Position numbers and translations under genes: made by a program. 64,000 nucleotides of DNA from Pseudomonadota bacterium (lineage in GTDB: Bacteria > Pseudomonadota > Alphaproteobacteria > Rhizobiales > Devosiaceae): positions 310,001-374,000 of the forward strand of contig JAEWGT010000005.1 of NCBI GenBank assembly GCA_023388175.1. Direction: 5' to 3'. The notes beneath the pieces are model-generated. The model searched no databases and was not told the origin of the DNA. It worked only from the letters and a program-made list of their open reading frames with translations. This document shows, one piece after another, positions 32,595-40,160 of the stretch; the stretch's first letter is position 1, and each line of letters opens with the position of its first letter.

Positions 32595-33446
32595 ATGAAA
32601 CTGCTTCGCGTCGGCGCCAAGGGCGCCGAAAAGCCCGCCATCATCGCCCAAGACGGCTCCATCCGCGATCTCTCGGGCGTGGTCGCCGATATTGGCGGCG
32701 AGGCGCTGACCCCTTCAGGCCTGGCAAGGATCGCAGCCGCCGACACCAGCGCCCTGCCCGTTCTCGACGCTGGCCAGCGTATCGGCCCCTGTGTGGGCAA
32801 TGTCGGCAAATTCATCTGCATCGGCCTCAACTATGCCGACCACGCCGCCGAAACCGGCGCGAAAATCCCCGACGAGCCGATCATTTTCATGAAGGCCACC
32901 AGCGCCATCATCGGCCCCAATGACGATGTCATCATTCCCAAAAACGCCATCAAGCCGGATTGGGAAGTCGAACTGGGCATCGTTATCGGTGCCGAGGCCC
33001 GCTATGTCGAGGAAGCCGATGCGCTGAGCCACGTTGCTGGCTACTGCCTCATCAACGACGTGTCCGAACGCCATTTCCAGACCGAGCGCGGCGGCACCTG
33101 GGACAAGGGCAAGGGTTGCGACACCTTCGGCCCCATCGGCCCCTGGGTCGTCACCAAGGACGAAGTCGCCGATCCGAAAAACCTCAAGATGTGGCTCGAA
33201 GTCGACGGCAAGCGCTATCAGGACGGCTCGACGGCAACCATGATCTTCGGCGTCGAAACCATCGTCTCCTATGTCAGCCAGTTCATGAGCCTGCAGCCCG
33301 GCGACATCATCTCCACCGGCACCCCGCCTGGCGTCGGCATGGGCATCAAGCCCGAACCCGTCTGGCTCAAGCCCGGCAATGTCATGCGCCTCGGCATCGA
33401 CGGTCTGGGCGAGCAGACCCAGAATGTAAAGGCGTATCAGGGCTAA
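32595..33446 (+). CDS. FAH-family hydrolase, 2,4-diketo-3-deoxy-L-fuconate hydrolase-like
   Basis: The 283-residue protein has the fumarylacetoacetase fold. The catalytic part begins near residue 72 with FICIGLNYADHAAETG, and metal ligands lie in PDWEVELGIVIG and GYCLINDVSER. The lysine/aspartate region is GKGCDTFGPIGPWVV, and the end is GDIISTGTPPGVGMG. GGGAG precedes the ATG. In non-phosphorylating L-fucose breakdown this type of enzyme splits 2,4-diketo-3-deoxy-L-fuconate into pyruvate and L-lactate. Close relatives act on other diketo acids, so the link to fucose rests on the adjacent fucU gene. Confidence 0.85.
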   Translation: MKLLRVGAKGAEKPAIIAQDGSIRDLSGVVADIGGEALTPSGLARIAAADTSALPVLDAGQRIGPCVGNVGKFICIGLNYADHAAETGAKIPDEPIIFMKATSAIIGPNDDVIIPKNAIKPDWEVELGIVIGAEARYVEEADALSHVAGYCLINDVSERHFQTERGGTWDKGKGCDTFGPIGPWVVTKDEVADPKNLKMWLEVDGKRYQDGSTATMIFGVETIVSYVSQFMSLQPGDIISTGTPPGVGMGIKPEPVWLKPGNVMRLGIDGLGEQTQNVKAYQG

Positions 33447-33458
33447 ACTCCCGCCTGT

Positions 33459-33604
33459 CCCTCTCCCCTTGTGGGAGAAGGACAGCAATTTCTGCGTTCA
33501 GCAGAATTGCAGGGTGAGGGGTTCTCTCCTCCGCGGAGGCGTGCGGAAACAGACCGCAGCCCCCATCCGCCCCTTTGGGCAACTTCTCCCGCAAGGGGAG
33601 AAGG
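33459..33604. repeat. Intergenic repeat, family C
   Basis: Two inverted copies of a hairpin unit, CTCTCCCCTTGTGGGAGAAG at the left and CTTCTCCCGCAAGGGGAGAAG at the right (20-base cores), enclose about 100 bases with a further CTCCGCGGAG palindrome. The layout is typical of small intergenic elements in this order. It lies between the FAH gene and nadB. Confidence 0.7.
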
Positions 33605-33671
33605 AAGAACGCGTGTCGCTCTTGCCCTGCACAACCGGCGAGCGTATCCCCTCCCCACTGGGGAGGACGCC

Positions 33672-35258
33672 ATGACCGCACTCGACAACACGCTTTACGC
33701 CGATGGCGCGCTGATCGTCGGCGCGGGCCTTGCCGGCCTCTTCACGGCGCTGAAGCTGGCGCCACGCCCGGTGACTGTCCTGTCTCCCAAGCCCCTTGGC
33801 ATGGGCGCATCGTCGGCCTGGGCGCAGGGTGGCGTTGCCGCCGCCATAGGCGCCAACGATTCCGCCCACGCCCATGCGCTCGACACCGAAATGGCCGGCG
33901 CCGGCATTGTCGATCACGGCATTGCCGAAAGCGTCACCGCCGAAGCCGTCGCCCGCATCGAGGATCTGGCCCGCTGGGGCACGCCTTTCGACCGCGACGA
34001 TTTCGGCAATTTCGCGCTTGGCCGCGAGGCCGCCCATTCCGCCAACCGCATCGTCAAGGTCGAGGGCGACCGCGCCGGCTGGGCCATCATGCAGGCCATC
34101 ATCGCGCAGGTGCGCAGAACCCCCACCATCCGCGTGGTGGAAGGCATTACCGCGCTCAGCCTTGCCCGCGAGAACGGCCGCGTGGTCGGCGTCTATTGCC
34201 GGCGCCTTGGAGATCGCTATTCCGAACCCGTCTTCATTCGCGCCCGCGCCACCGTATTGGCGGCCGGCGGCTTGGGCGGGCTCTATGCCATTACCACCAA
34301 TCCCCCCGGCGTGCGCGGACATGCCATGGGCATGGCGGCCCGCGCCGGCGCGATCATTGCCGATCCCGAATTCGTGCAATTTCACCCCACCGCCATCCTG
34401 ACCAATGCCGATCCCGCCCCGCTGGCAACCGAGGCCCTGCGTGGGGAAGGCGCGATTCTGATCAACGATCTGGGCGAGCGGTTCATGCCCGCCATCCACC
34501 CCGATGCCGAACTCGCCCCCCGCGACGTCGTCGCCCGCGCCAATTTCCGACAGATCAAGGCGGGCCGCAAAGTCTTTCTCGACACGCGGCAGGTGCTGGG
34601 CGCTGACATTCTCACCCGTTTTCCGACCGTCAGCACCTATTGCCGCGACGCCGGCATCGATCCGGTAAAGGACGCCATCCCCGTCACCCCGGCCGCCCAC
34701 TTCCACATGGGTGGCGTCAAGGTAAACGACTTTGGCCGCTCCTCCCTGCCCGGTCTCTGGGTCTGCGGCGAGGCAAGCTGCACCGGCCTGCACGGCGCCA
34801 ATCGCCTCGCGTCCAATTCCCTGCTCGAAGCGGTGGTCTATGGCGCCCGCATCGCCGAGGACATTGGCGGGCTGGAACCGGCGCGCGACCTCGCTCCCTT
34901 CAAGGGTATCGAGTGGGATGAGGAAGAAGGCAATCGCGCCGAGGAAGTCCTGCGCAATACCGTGGCGGTGCAGGATCTGCGCCGCATCATGACCGATCTC
35001 GTCGGCGTCGAGCGCCATGCCGACGGCCTCAGAAAGGCCCTGCGCGACATTGCCCATCTCGAACTGAGCGCCGAGCGGGTCACCAGCGCCTATCTCAACA
35101 TGACCACTTCGGCCACGCTCGTCGCCGCCGCCGCCCTCAAACGCACCGAAAGCCGGGGCGGCCACTTCCGCACCGACTTCCCCGAGCCCGAGCAAAGCTG
35201 GGAACATCATACCGAGATGACGCTGGACGAGGCGCTGGCGATACGGGAAGGGGCTTAG
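33672..35258 (+). CDS. nadB: L-aspartate oxidase
   Basis: The ATG at 33672 follows GGGAGGA and gives 528 residues. The FAD-binding motif is ALIVGAGLAGLFTALKLA near residue 13, then GASSAWAQGGVAAAIG. The substrate and catalytic loop includes HPTAI and the arginine in GERFMP, and the second FAD contact is HMGGVKVNDFGRSSLPGLWVCGEAS. It oxidises L-aspartate to iminoaspartate, the first step of de novo NAD synthesis in the cytoplasm. Its partner NadA is encoded 18 kb downstream, and nadC is not in the window. A repeat element sits just upstream. Confidence 0.96.
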   Translation: MTALDNTLYADGALIVGAGLAGLFTALKLAPRPVTVLSPKPLGMGASSAWAQGGVAAAIGANDSAHAHALDTEMAGAGIVDHGIAESVTAEAVARIEDLARWGTPFDRDDFGNFALGREAAHSANRIVKVEGDRAGWAIMQAIIAQVRRTPTIRVVEGITALSLARENGRVVGVYCRRLGDRYSEPVFIRARATVLAAGGLGGLYAITTNPPGVRGHAMGMAARAGAIIADPEFVQFHPTAILTNADPAPLATEALRGEGAILINDLGERFMPAIHPDAELAPRDVVARANFRQIKAGRKVFLDTRQVLGADILTRFPTVSTYCRDAGIDPVKDAIPVTPAAHFHMGGVKVNDFGRSSLPGLWVCGEASCTGLHGANRLASNSLLEAVVYGARIAEDIGGLEPARDLAPFKGIEWDEEEGNRAEEVLRNTVAVQDLRRIMTDLVGVERHADGLRKALRDIAHLELSAERVTSAYLNMTTSATLVAAAALKRTESRGGHFRTDFPEPEQSWEHHTEMTLDEALAIREGA

Positions 35259-35306
35259 CCTCTTTCAAGCGTTTCACGTTTCATCTGAAACGCCGCTCCC
35301 TCCCCC

Positions 35307-35340
35307 ATCGTCACCACCGGGCCCGTCCCGGTGGTCCATG
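35307..35340. repeat. Intergenic palindromic repeat, family A, single unit
   Basis: A single complete unit (CACCGGGCCCGTCCCGGTG with GTCCAT at its end) lies after nadB. No inverted partner follows, unlike most copies in this window. Confidence 0.7.
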
Positions 35341-35457
35341 TTTCCGCAAGCGTGTAGCGGTCTATTCTCTGGCAAGACGCTGACGCCATCGGCGCAGTAT
35401 ACGTATTTTCACGGCAATATAAGCGCTTTAAGGTACGTATGTATCCGAGGGCCGCTT

Positions 35458-36186
35458 TTGACGAGACTAGCGCTTCTTGTTCCCGACACTATGGAATTTT
35501 TCGATCAGGGCACGGCAGATATCCCCTGTCTTTATCAGGACGCTTTGAAACTTGCCGGGCGGATCGGTCAACCTATTCTGATTGCGCGCCGGGAGCCGTT
35601 CGGAGCGGCGACCTATATCGCCCTCGCCAATATTGGCGACGTGTTCGTCTTGCAGGCAGACGAGCCTGGCCTACGCCTTAAGCACATCCACCCATTGGCA
35701 CGCCCGGTCCCACTGGTTGCCACACCGCCTGACACCAGCCAGCTCATGGAGCTCACAACCGCCGACTTTGAACACATCGTCCTGCAAGCCAGCGGCGAGG
35801 CCGAATGGGCGGAAAGCGCGACGCCGCAACACGATCTTTTCACCCAGCAGTTGGCGATTCAGCAGGACGAAAAGTGCGCCTTTAGCGGCGTCAGAACGGC
35901 CGAGGGCATGGCGTTCATCATCCGCCCTCTCGAACAGGGCGGCAGATGGCACATTGGCAATTTCCTGTTTTGCGATGCGGAGGCAGGCGAGCAGTTTTCT
36001 GCCCTTGCCTGGACCATAGGCCCTGCGCTCGAAGTCATTATCGATACCTATGCGATAGCACCCGGCATGGCCGACACGGTTAACGGCCCGGGTCGGCTCG
36101 CCGTTCCTGAAGACGTGGCCACCACGCTCGATCGCGACGCTCTCGCCTGGCACCGGGAGCAGTTCTTTGCCCGCCTGCGCGGTTGA
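35458..36186 (+). CDS. Unrecognised protein, possible HNH-like cysteine motif
   Basis: I do not recognise the family. I chose the TTG at 35458 because GAGGG stands about eight bases upstream (242 residues); the ATG at 35491 is the alternative (231 residues). No signal peptide or membrane segment is visible. A segment near residue 140 reads QQDEKCAFSGVRT, like the first half of HNH nuclease folds, and later parts have HIGNFLFCDAEAG. The classical HNH histidines are not clear, so nuclease function is only a thought. Base composition is lower in G and C than in neighbouring genes, and an AT-rich leader precedes it, which could mean recent acquisition. Confidence 0.6.
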   Translation: MTRLALLVPDTMEFFDQGTADIPCLYQDALKLAGRIGQPILIARREPFGAATYIALANIGDVFVLQADEPGLRLKHIHPLARPVPLVATPPDTSQLMELTTADFEHIVLQASGEAEWAESATPQHDLFTQQLAIQQDEKCAFSGVRTAEGMAFIIRPLEQGGRWHIGNFLFCDAEAGEQFSALAWTIGPALEVIIDTYAIAPGMADTVNGPGRLAVPEDVATTLDRDALAWHREQFFARLRG

Positions 36187-37062
36187 TTACTCGGCCAGCA
36201 GATAGGTCGCCAAAGCCGTCAAATCCTCGTCGGTCCAGTGCGATGTGGAATCGGAGATCACTTCTTCCATCGAGCCGCCCAGCACATCGAAGCCCGGCGT
36301 GAACCCGTCCTTGAGCGTCTGCACCAGCGTCTCGACATCATAGCCTTCTTCGATCAGCGCCGCTGCGGTGATGGCCGGCGCCCGCCCCCCCGTGCCGCCC
36401 GGCGAGCCGGCAAAGGCCTGATCCCATTCCAGGGCGCCCAGCGCATTGCGCGGCGTGTGGCAGGCAATGCAATGGGCCGGTCCATAGGCGAGGTACTTGC
36501 CGCGATTATAGAGCTCCGACTGCCCCGCTTCGGGCTCGAACCGCCCGGGGGAGAAAAAGAGGTTCTGCCAGCCGGCCATGATCAGCCGCATATTGAACGG
36601 GAACGGAATTTCGCTCTCCGCCGCCGGCGTGCTCACCGGCTCGCTCGCCATCAGCGCGGCATAGAGATCGACGATCTCCTGATCGCTCATCAGCGTGTAA
36701 TTCTCATAGGGGAAAGCCGGATAGAGATGCCCCTGCGGCCCCATGCCATTGCTCATGGCGTCGGAGAATTGCTGGATGGTCCAGCGCCCGATTCCGGCCT
36801 CGGGATCGGAGGTGATATTGGGTGGAACGAACGTGCCAAACGCAGTTTCCAGCCCATAGCCGCCGGCCAGAAACCCCGTTCCGGCGTCATGATTGGTGTG
36901 GCAGGCCACGCAGCCGGCCAGCCGGATCAGGTAATTGCCGCGCTCGACATCACCCACCAGCGTCAGGTCGCGCGCCGGCCCGGTGACAGGCTTGAGAAAA
37001 TACGCCGCTGTCCCCAATCCGGCCACGGCCAGGATCGCAAGCACCAAAAATCGTTTCCTCAT
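36187..37062 (-). CDS. Diheme c-type cytochrome
   Basis: The 291-residue protein has an N-terminal membrane anchor or signal (residues 4-23) and two heme c sites, CVACH (C51, C54, H55) and CIACH (C198, C201, H202). Possible methionine axial ligands lie after each. The layout of two tandem cytochrome c domains, with GNYLIRLAGCVACH and GKYLAYGPAHCIACHTPRN, matches the cytochrome subunits of membrane dehydrogenases for alcohols or aldehydes. It acts in the periplasm as an electron carrier. The redox genes upstream on the same strand (thioredoxin, CcdA) may serve to keep its heme cysteines reduced. Confidence 0.88.
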   Translation of the reverse strand: MRKRFLVLAILAVAGLGTAAYFLKPVTGPARDLTLVGDVERGNYLIRLAGCVACHTNHDAGTGFLAGGYGLETAFGTFVPPNITSDPEAGIGRWTIQQFSDAMSNGMGPQGHLYPAFPYENYTLMSDQEIVDLYAALMASEPVSTPAAESEIPFPFNMRLIMAGWQNLFFSPGRFEPEAGQSELYNRGKYLAYGPAHCIACHTPRNALGALEWDQAFAGSPGGTGGRAPAITAAALIEEGYDVETLVQTLKDGFTPGFDVLGGSMEEVISDSTSHWTDEDLTALATYLLAE

Positions 37063-37131
37063 GCCCGCCCCCGAAATTGCTCACGGAGCCCATCAGACCA
37101 GATGCGGGCAAAAGGCGCAATTGCTGGAAAA

Positions 37132-37542
37132 TCAAGAGCCTGCGAGGTCGAGCAGGGCGCTGATCCGATCCTTGCGCGTCTCGGCGACGAGCCGGCCCAA
37201 TTCCATGTTGCCCTTCATCAGCACCAGTGTCGAGCGGCGCGGAATGGCAAGGCTTTGCGCCAGTTCGCCATTGCCATATTCATCCCAGTCCACCCGCAGG
37301 ATCGGGATAGCGGCATAATCGCCACTTTCGGCCTGCAAGGCATCGAGCACGCGCTGCTGCACCGCACAGGTCGAGCACCAGCTGGCGTGGAAATTGACCA
37401 GATAGGGCGCGCCGCCCCTGGCCAGGGCGTCCAGTTCCGGCCCGGTATAGGGGATGATCATCAGCGCCATGCCGGGTGCGGTCATGAGGCTGGTGAGCGA
37501 AAGACCGGCAAATCCGGCCAGCAGGTGTCGTCGGGTGATCAT
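37132..37542 (-). CDS. Tat-exported thioredoxin-like protein
   Basis: The 136-residue protein starts with a twin-arginine signal (TRRHLLAG, hydrophobic to about residue 27) and has one thioredoxin domain with the active site WCSTC (C56, C59), preceded by LVNFHASW, and a late LMKGNMELGRLV. It would act as a thiol reductant in the periplasm. The neighbouring CcdA gene ends 11 bases upstream on the same strand, so the membrane protein probably keeps this thioredoxin reduced. A role in cytochrome c maturation or in reducing another exported partner fits the cytochrome gene that follows. Export of a thioredoxin by Tat, instead of Sec, is less common. Confidence 0.85.
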   Translation of the reverse strand: MITRRHLLAGFAGLSLTSLMTAPGMALMIIPYTGPELDALARGGAPYLVNFHASWCSTCAVQQRVLDALQAESGDYAAIPILRVDWDEYGNGELAQSLAIPRRSTLVLMKGNMELGRLVAETRKDRISALLDLAGS

Positions 37543-37553
37543 GGCTAAGGCTC

Positions 37554-38270
37554 CTAGAGACTGACGGAAAGTTCGAGCAGCCAGGCCGGCAACACGCCGA
37601 TGGCCCAGGCCTCGAGAATGCGGTCGATGCGGAAGATGATGGAGAGGCCCACGACGAGCAGGCTGATCCCCAGCACATATTTGGCATAGGGCGCCAGTTG
37701 CATGAACATGGCCCGGCGCCCCGAAAGTGCCGCGCGGGTGCCATAGGCGAGCAGCAGCACGATACTGGCCGCCCCGAGCGCGAAGGCCCCCATGATGAGG
37801 CCCGCATAGGCCAGATCCTGCCCCTGCGCGGCCAGCCCGATGGCGCCGCCCAGCGTCGGCCCGATGCAGGGCGACCAGGCCAGCCCCAGAAGCGCCCCCG
37901 CTGCCGCTTCGCCCCAAAGGCCGCGCCCCTCCACCTGCCCCAGCAGGCGGGTGCTGCCCGATGCCGTGGCACCGGCCAGCCGGGAAAACTGCGCCTGCAA
38001 GGGCGGGGTCAGCATGATGAGGCCAAAGCCGAGCATGGCCCACCCGGCCCCCAGCGTGATCGCATCTTCCGGCAGGCCCAGCGCCCGCGTCAGCGCAAAG
38101 GCACCCAGCCCGGCCAGGGTAAAGCTGGCCGCCATGCCGCCCGCCATGGCCAGCGGCGCCAGCCGATGCCGGGCCAGCGCGCTCGCCCCGATCAGGGGCA
38201 AAAGCGGCAAGATGCAAGGGTTGATGAGCGTCAGCAGGCCGGCGCCAAAAGCCAATACCAGGTCCAGCAC
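37554..38270 (-). CDS. ccdA: CcdA-family thiol-disulfide transporter
   Basis: The protein has 238 residues with a GTG start preceded by GGAGG. Six membrane segments are visible. The paired cysteines of the family are in LLTLINPCILPLLP (residue 19) and LGLAWSPCIGPTLGG (about residue 130). CcdA carries reducing equivalents from cytoplasmic thioredoxin across the membrane to periplasmic thioredoxin-like proteins. It heads an apparent operon ccdA, Tat-thioredoxin, diheme cytochrome c. The gap to the cytochrome gene is about 70 bases, so that last gene might have its own promoter. Confidence 0.9.
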   Translation of the reverse strand: MLDLVLAFGAGLLTLINPCILPLLPLIGASALARHRLAPLAMAGGMAASFTLAGLGAFALTRALGLPEDAITLGAGWAMLGFGLIMLTPPLQAQFSRLAGATASGSTRLLGQVEGRGLWGEAAAGALLGLAWSPCIGPTLGGAIGLAAQGQDLAYAGLIMGAFALGAASIVLLLAYGTRAALSGRRAMFMQLAPYAKYVLGISLLVVGLSIIFRIDRILEAWAIGVLPAWLLELSVSL

Positions 38271-38466
38271 GCAAGCCTCCGAAGATCAGTCTTCAAAGGT
38301 CAATACGAAGCGGTTCCGTCCGAGGTTACACGCCCCCGATCACATGCGCGTGAGCGCAGTCAACCGTCATTGGTGGGTTCAAGGAACCCTGCAAGCCCCT
38401 ATTCCCTTGAGGGAGGACCCGTCCGAAGCGTCGAGCGCGCAGAGCAAATTTGAAGCGCGCCTGGGC

Positions 38467-39411
38467 CTAGCCGGCCAGCACCGCATCGACCTCGGCACGG
38501 CTCGGCGGCTGGCAGCCCTTGCGGCCACAATTGATCCCCGCAACAACCGCACCGAAGCGCAGCATCGCCTCCAATTGCTGCCCATCGAGCGCCCCGAGCC
38601 CGCCCGGCTTGAGCGCCCCGGCCTCGTCCAGCCAGGTCAGGATACCGGCCATCAGGCTGTCGCCCGCGCCCACCGTATCCACGAAGACCGGCGGCGAATA
38701 AATCGGGGCCTGACCCTTCGCGGCGCGCGAAAAGGCCTTGCTGCCGCCCTCGCCCAAAGTCACGACGACCAGTTCGCAATTGGGTCGTGCCAGCAGATCG
38801 GCGGCATGATCCTCGATACTCCGGCCGGGCACCAGCCAGTCATGGTCCTCTTCGGACAGCTTGACCACATGCGCCATGTCGAGAAAGGCCGACAGCCGCG
38901 CCCGGTAACCGGCCTCGTCGTCCACCAGCTTTTCGCGCACATTGATGTCGATGGAAATTGTCGCGCCGCGCGCCGCCGCCTGGGCCACCACATCACCCCA
39001 GATTGCAGCGTCATCGGGCAGGATCGGGCAGAAGCCACCGATCTGGTAGAGCGTCACCCGTTCCGGCAGAGCAGCCAGCAGGCCCTCGCGGGTAAAGGCG
39101 CGGTCTGCGCCACGCTCGAACACATAGCTTGCCTGCATCTTCTCGTTGAAGGTGACGATGGCCCGCGTCGTGGGCGCCTCGACACGCTCTCCCAGCAGCA
39201 CCTTGACGCCCGCTGCCGCCAGCGGCGCCAGCAGCAGGTCGCCATATTGATCCGTGCTGATCGGGCAGAGAAGGCCGGCATCATTGCCCAGCTTGGCCAG
39301 CGCGATAGTGCAGTTGAAGGGCGAGCCGCCCGCCAGCGCCTCGCGCTCGGCATCCGCCCCCGCCGAAACCGGCACCAGATCGATCAGGCTTTCCCCACCA
39401 ACCACAAACAT
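38467..39411 (-). CDS. PfkB-family sugar kinase (fructokinase-like)
   Basis: The protein has 314 residues from the ATG at 39411, which has GGAGG six bases upstream. It is a ribokinase-fold enzyme: GESLIDLV and GGSPFNCTIALAKLG near the N-terminus bind sugar, and the C-terminal anion hole with the catalytic base is DTVGAGDSLMAGIL near residue 248. The sugar contact GADRAFTREG is close to fructokinases, but 2-keto-3-deoxygluconate kinases share many features. It stands alone on the minus strand, diverging from the TRAP permease genes. With KDPG aldolase at 53 kb, a role in sugar-acid use is possible. Confidence 0.85.
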   Translation of the reverse strand: MFVVGGESLIDLVPVSAGADAEREALAGGSPFNCTIALAKLGNDAGLLCPISTDQYGDLLLAPLAAAGVKVLLGERVEAPTTRAIVTFNEKMQASYVFERGADRAFTREGLLAALPERVTLYQIGGFCPILPDDAAIWGDVVAQAAARGATISIDINVREKLVDDEAGYRARLSAFLDMAHVVKLSEEDHDWLVPGRSIEDHAADLLARPNCELVVVTLGEGGSKAFSRAAKGQAPIYSPPVFVDTVGAGDSLMAGILTWLDEAGALKPGGLGALDGQQLEAMLRFGAVVAGINCGRKGCQPPSRAEVDAVLAG

Positions 39412-39569
39412 GGCGTCCTCCAAGCGACTAATGCGGGCGTGAATAGCAGTTTCCCCCAATTTGTCACCATTTGAGTGCGCAATCGGGCCCACCCGCCCCC
39501 ATGAAATATTGACCGGTCGAACGGATAATGCTCAATCGGTTCAGAGATGTGGCGTGCTTTGGGAGAGGG

Positions 39570-40160
39570 ATGCCACAATCCGAAAACGAGGAGGCTCCGC
39601 AATTGCAAGGGCTCGCCGCGCTGGTCAAGGGTATCAGCGCCATCAACTGGCTTGTTGGCCAGGTTCTGTCATGGCTGGCGCTGGCCTGCGTGCTGGTCTG
39701 CTTCGCCGTCGTCGTGCAACGCTATTTCTTCCATTCGTCCACCCTGTGGATGCAGGATCTTTACGTCTGGCTCTCGGGCGCGATGTTTACCGGCGTGGCC
39801 GGTTTCGCGCTGCTGCGACAGGATCACGTCCGTGTCGATATTTTCTATCGGCCGGCTTCGACGCGCCGCAAGGCGATTTCCGATCTCATCGGCGTCGTCC
39901 TGTTCCTGCTTCCCTTCGTCTATGTCGTCTGGACCTATGCCTTTCCCGCCGTTCGCCGGTCCTGGAGCTTTTATGAAGCCTCGTCCAATTTTGGCGGCAT
40001 GCCGGGTCTGTTCGTTCTCAAGACCTTCATTCTGATCTTCGCGGTTCTCGTCGGTTTGCAGGGCGTGGCCATGGCCCTGCGCTCCATTCTGGTTCTGGCA
40101 GGCAAGGAAGAGCTGCTGCCCGCAAACCTGCGCTATGAATCCGAAAAGGGGCACGGCTGA
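39570..40160 (+). CDS. TRAP transporter small permease, DctQ family
   Basis: The ATG at 39570 sits just after GGGAGAGGG and gives 196 residues; an in-frame ATG at 39528 would add 14. The protein has four membrane segments, with the family pattern VVVQRYFFHSSTLWMQDLYVWLSGAMF and ALLRQDHVRVDIFY near residues 45-95, and a fourth helix near residue 165. DctQ pairs with DctM to import organic acids with sodium. The stop overlaps the DctM start as TGATG. No binding-protein gene is adjacent on this strand. Confidence 0.9.
   Translation: MPQSENEEAPQLQGLAALVKGISAINWLVGQVLSWLALACVLVCFAVVVQRYFFHSSTLWMQDLYVWLSGAMFTGVAGFALLRQDHVRVDIFYRPASTRRKAISDLIGVVLFLLPFVYVVWTYAFPAVRRSWSFYEASSNFGGMPGLFVLKTFILIFAVLVGLQGVAMALRSILVLAGKEELLPANLRYESEKGHG

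Noticed and set aside
33498..35210. Long minus-strand frame over nadB
   Set aside because: It is the antisense of nadB, whose motifs are complete; high GC keeps the other frames open.
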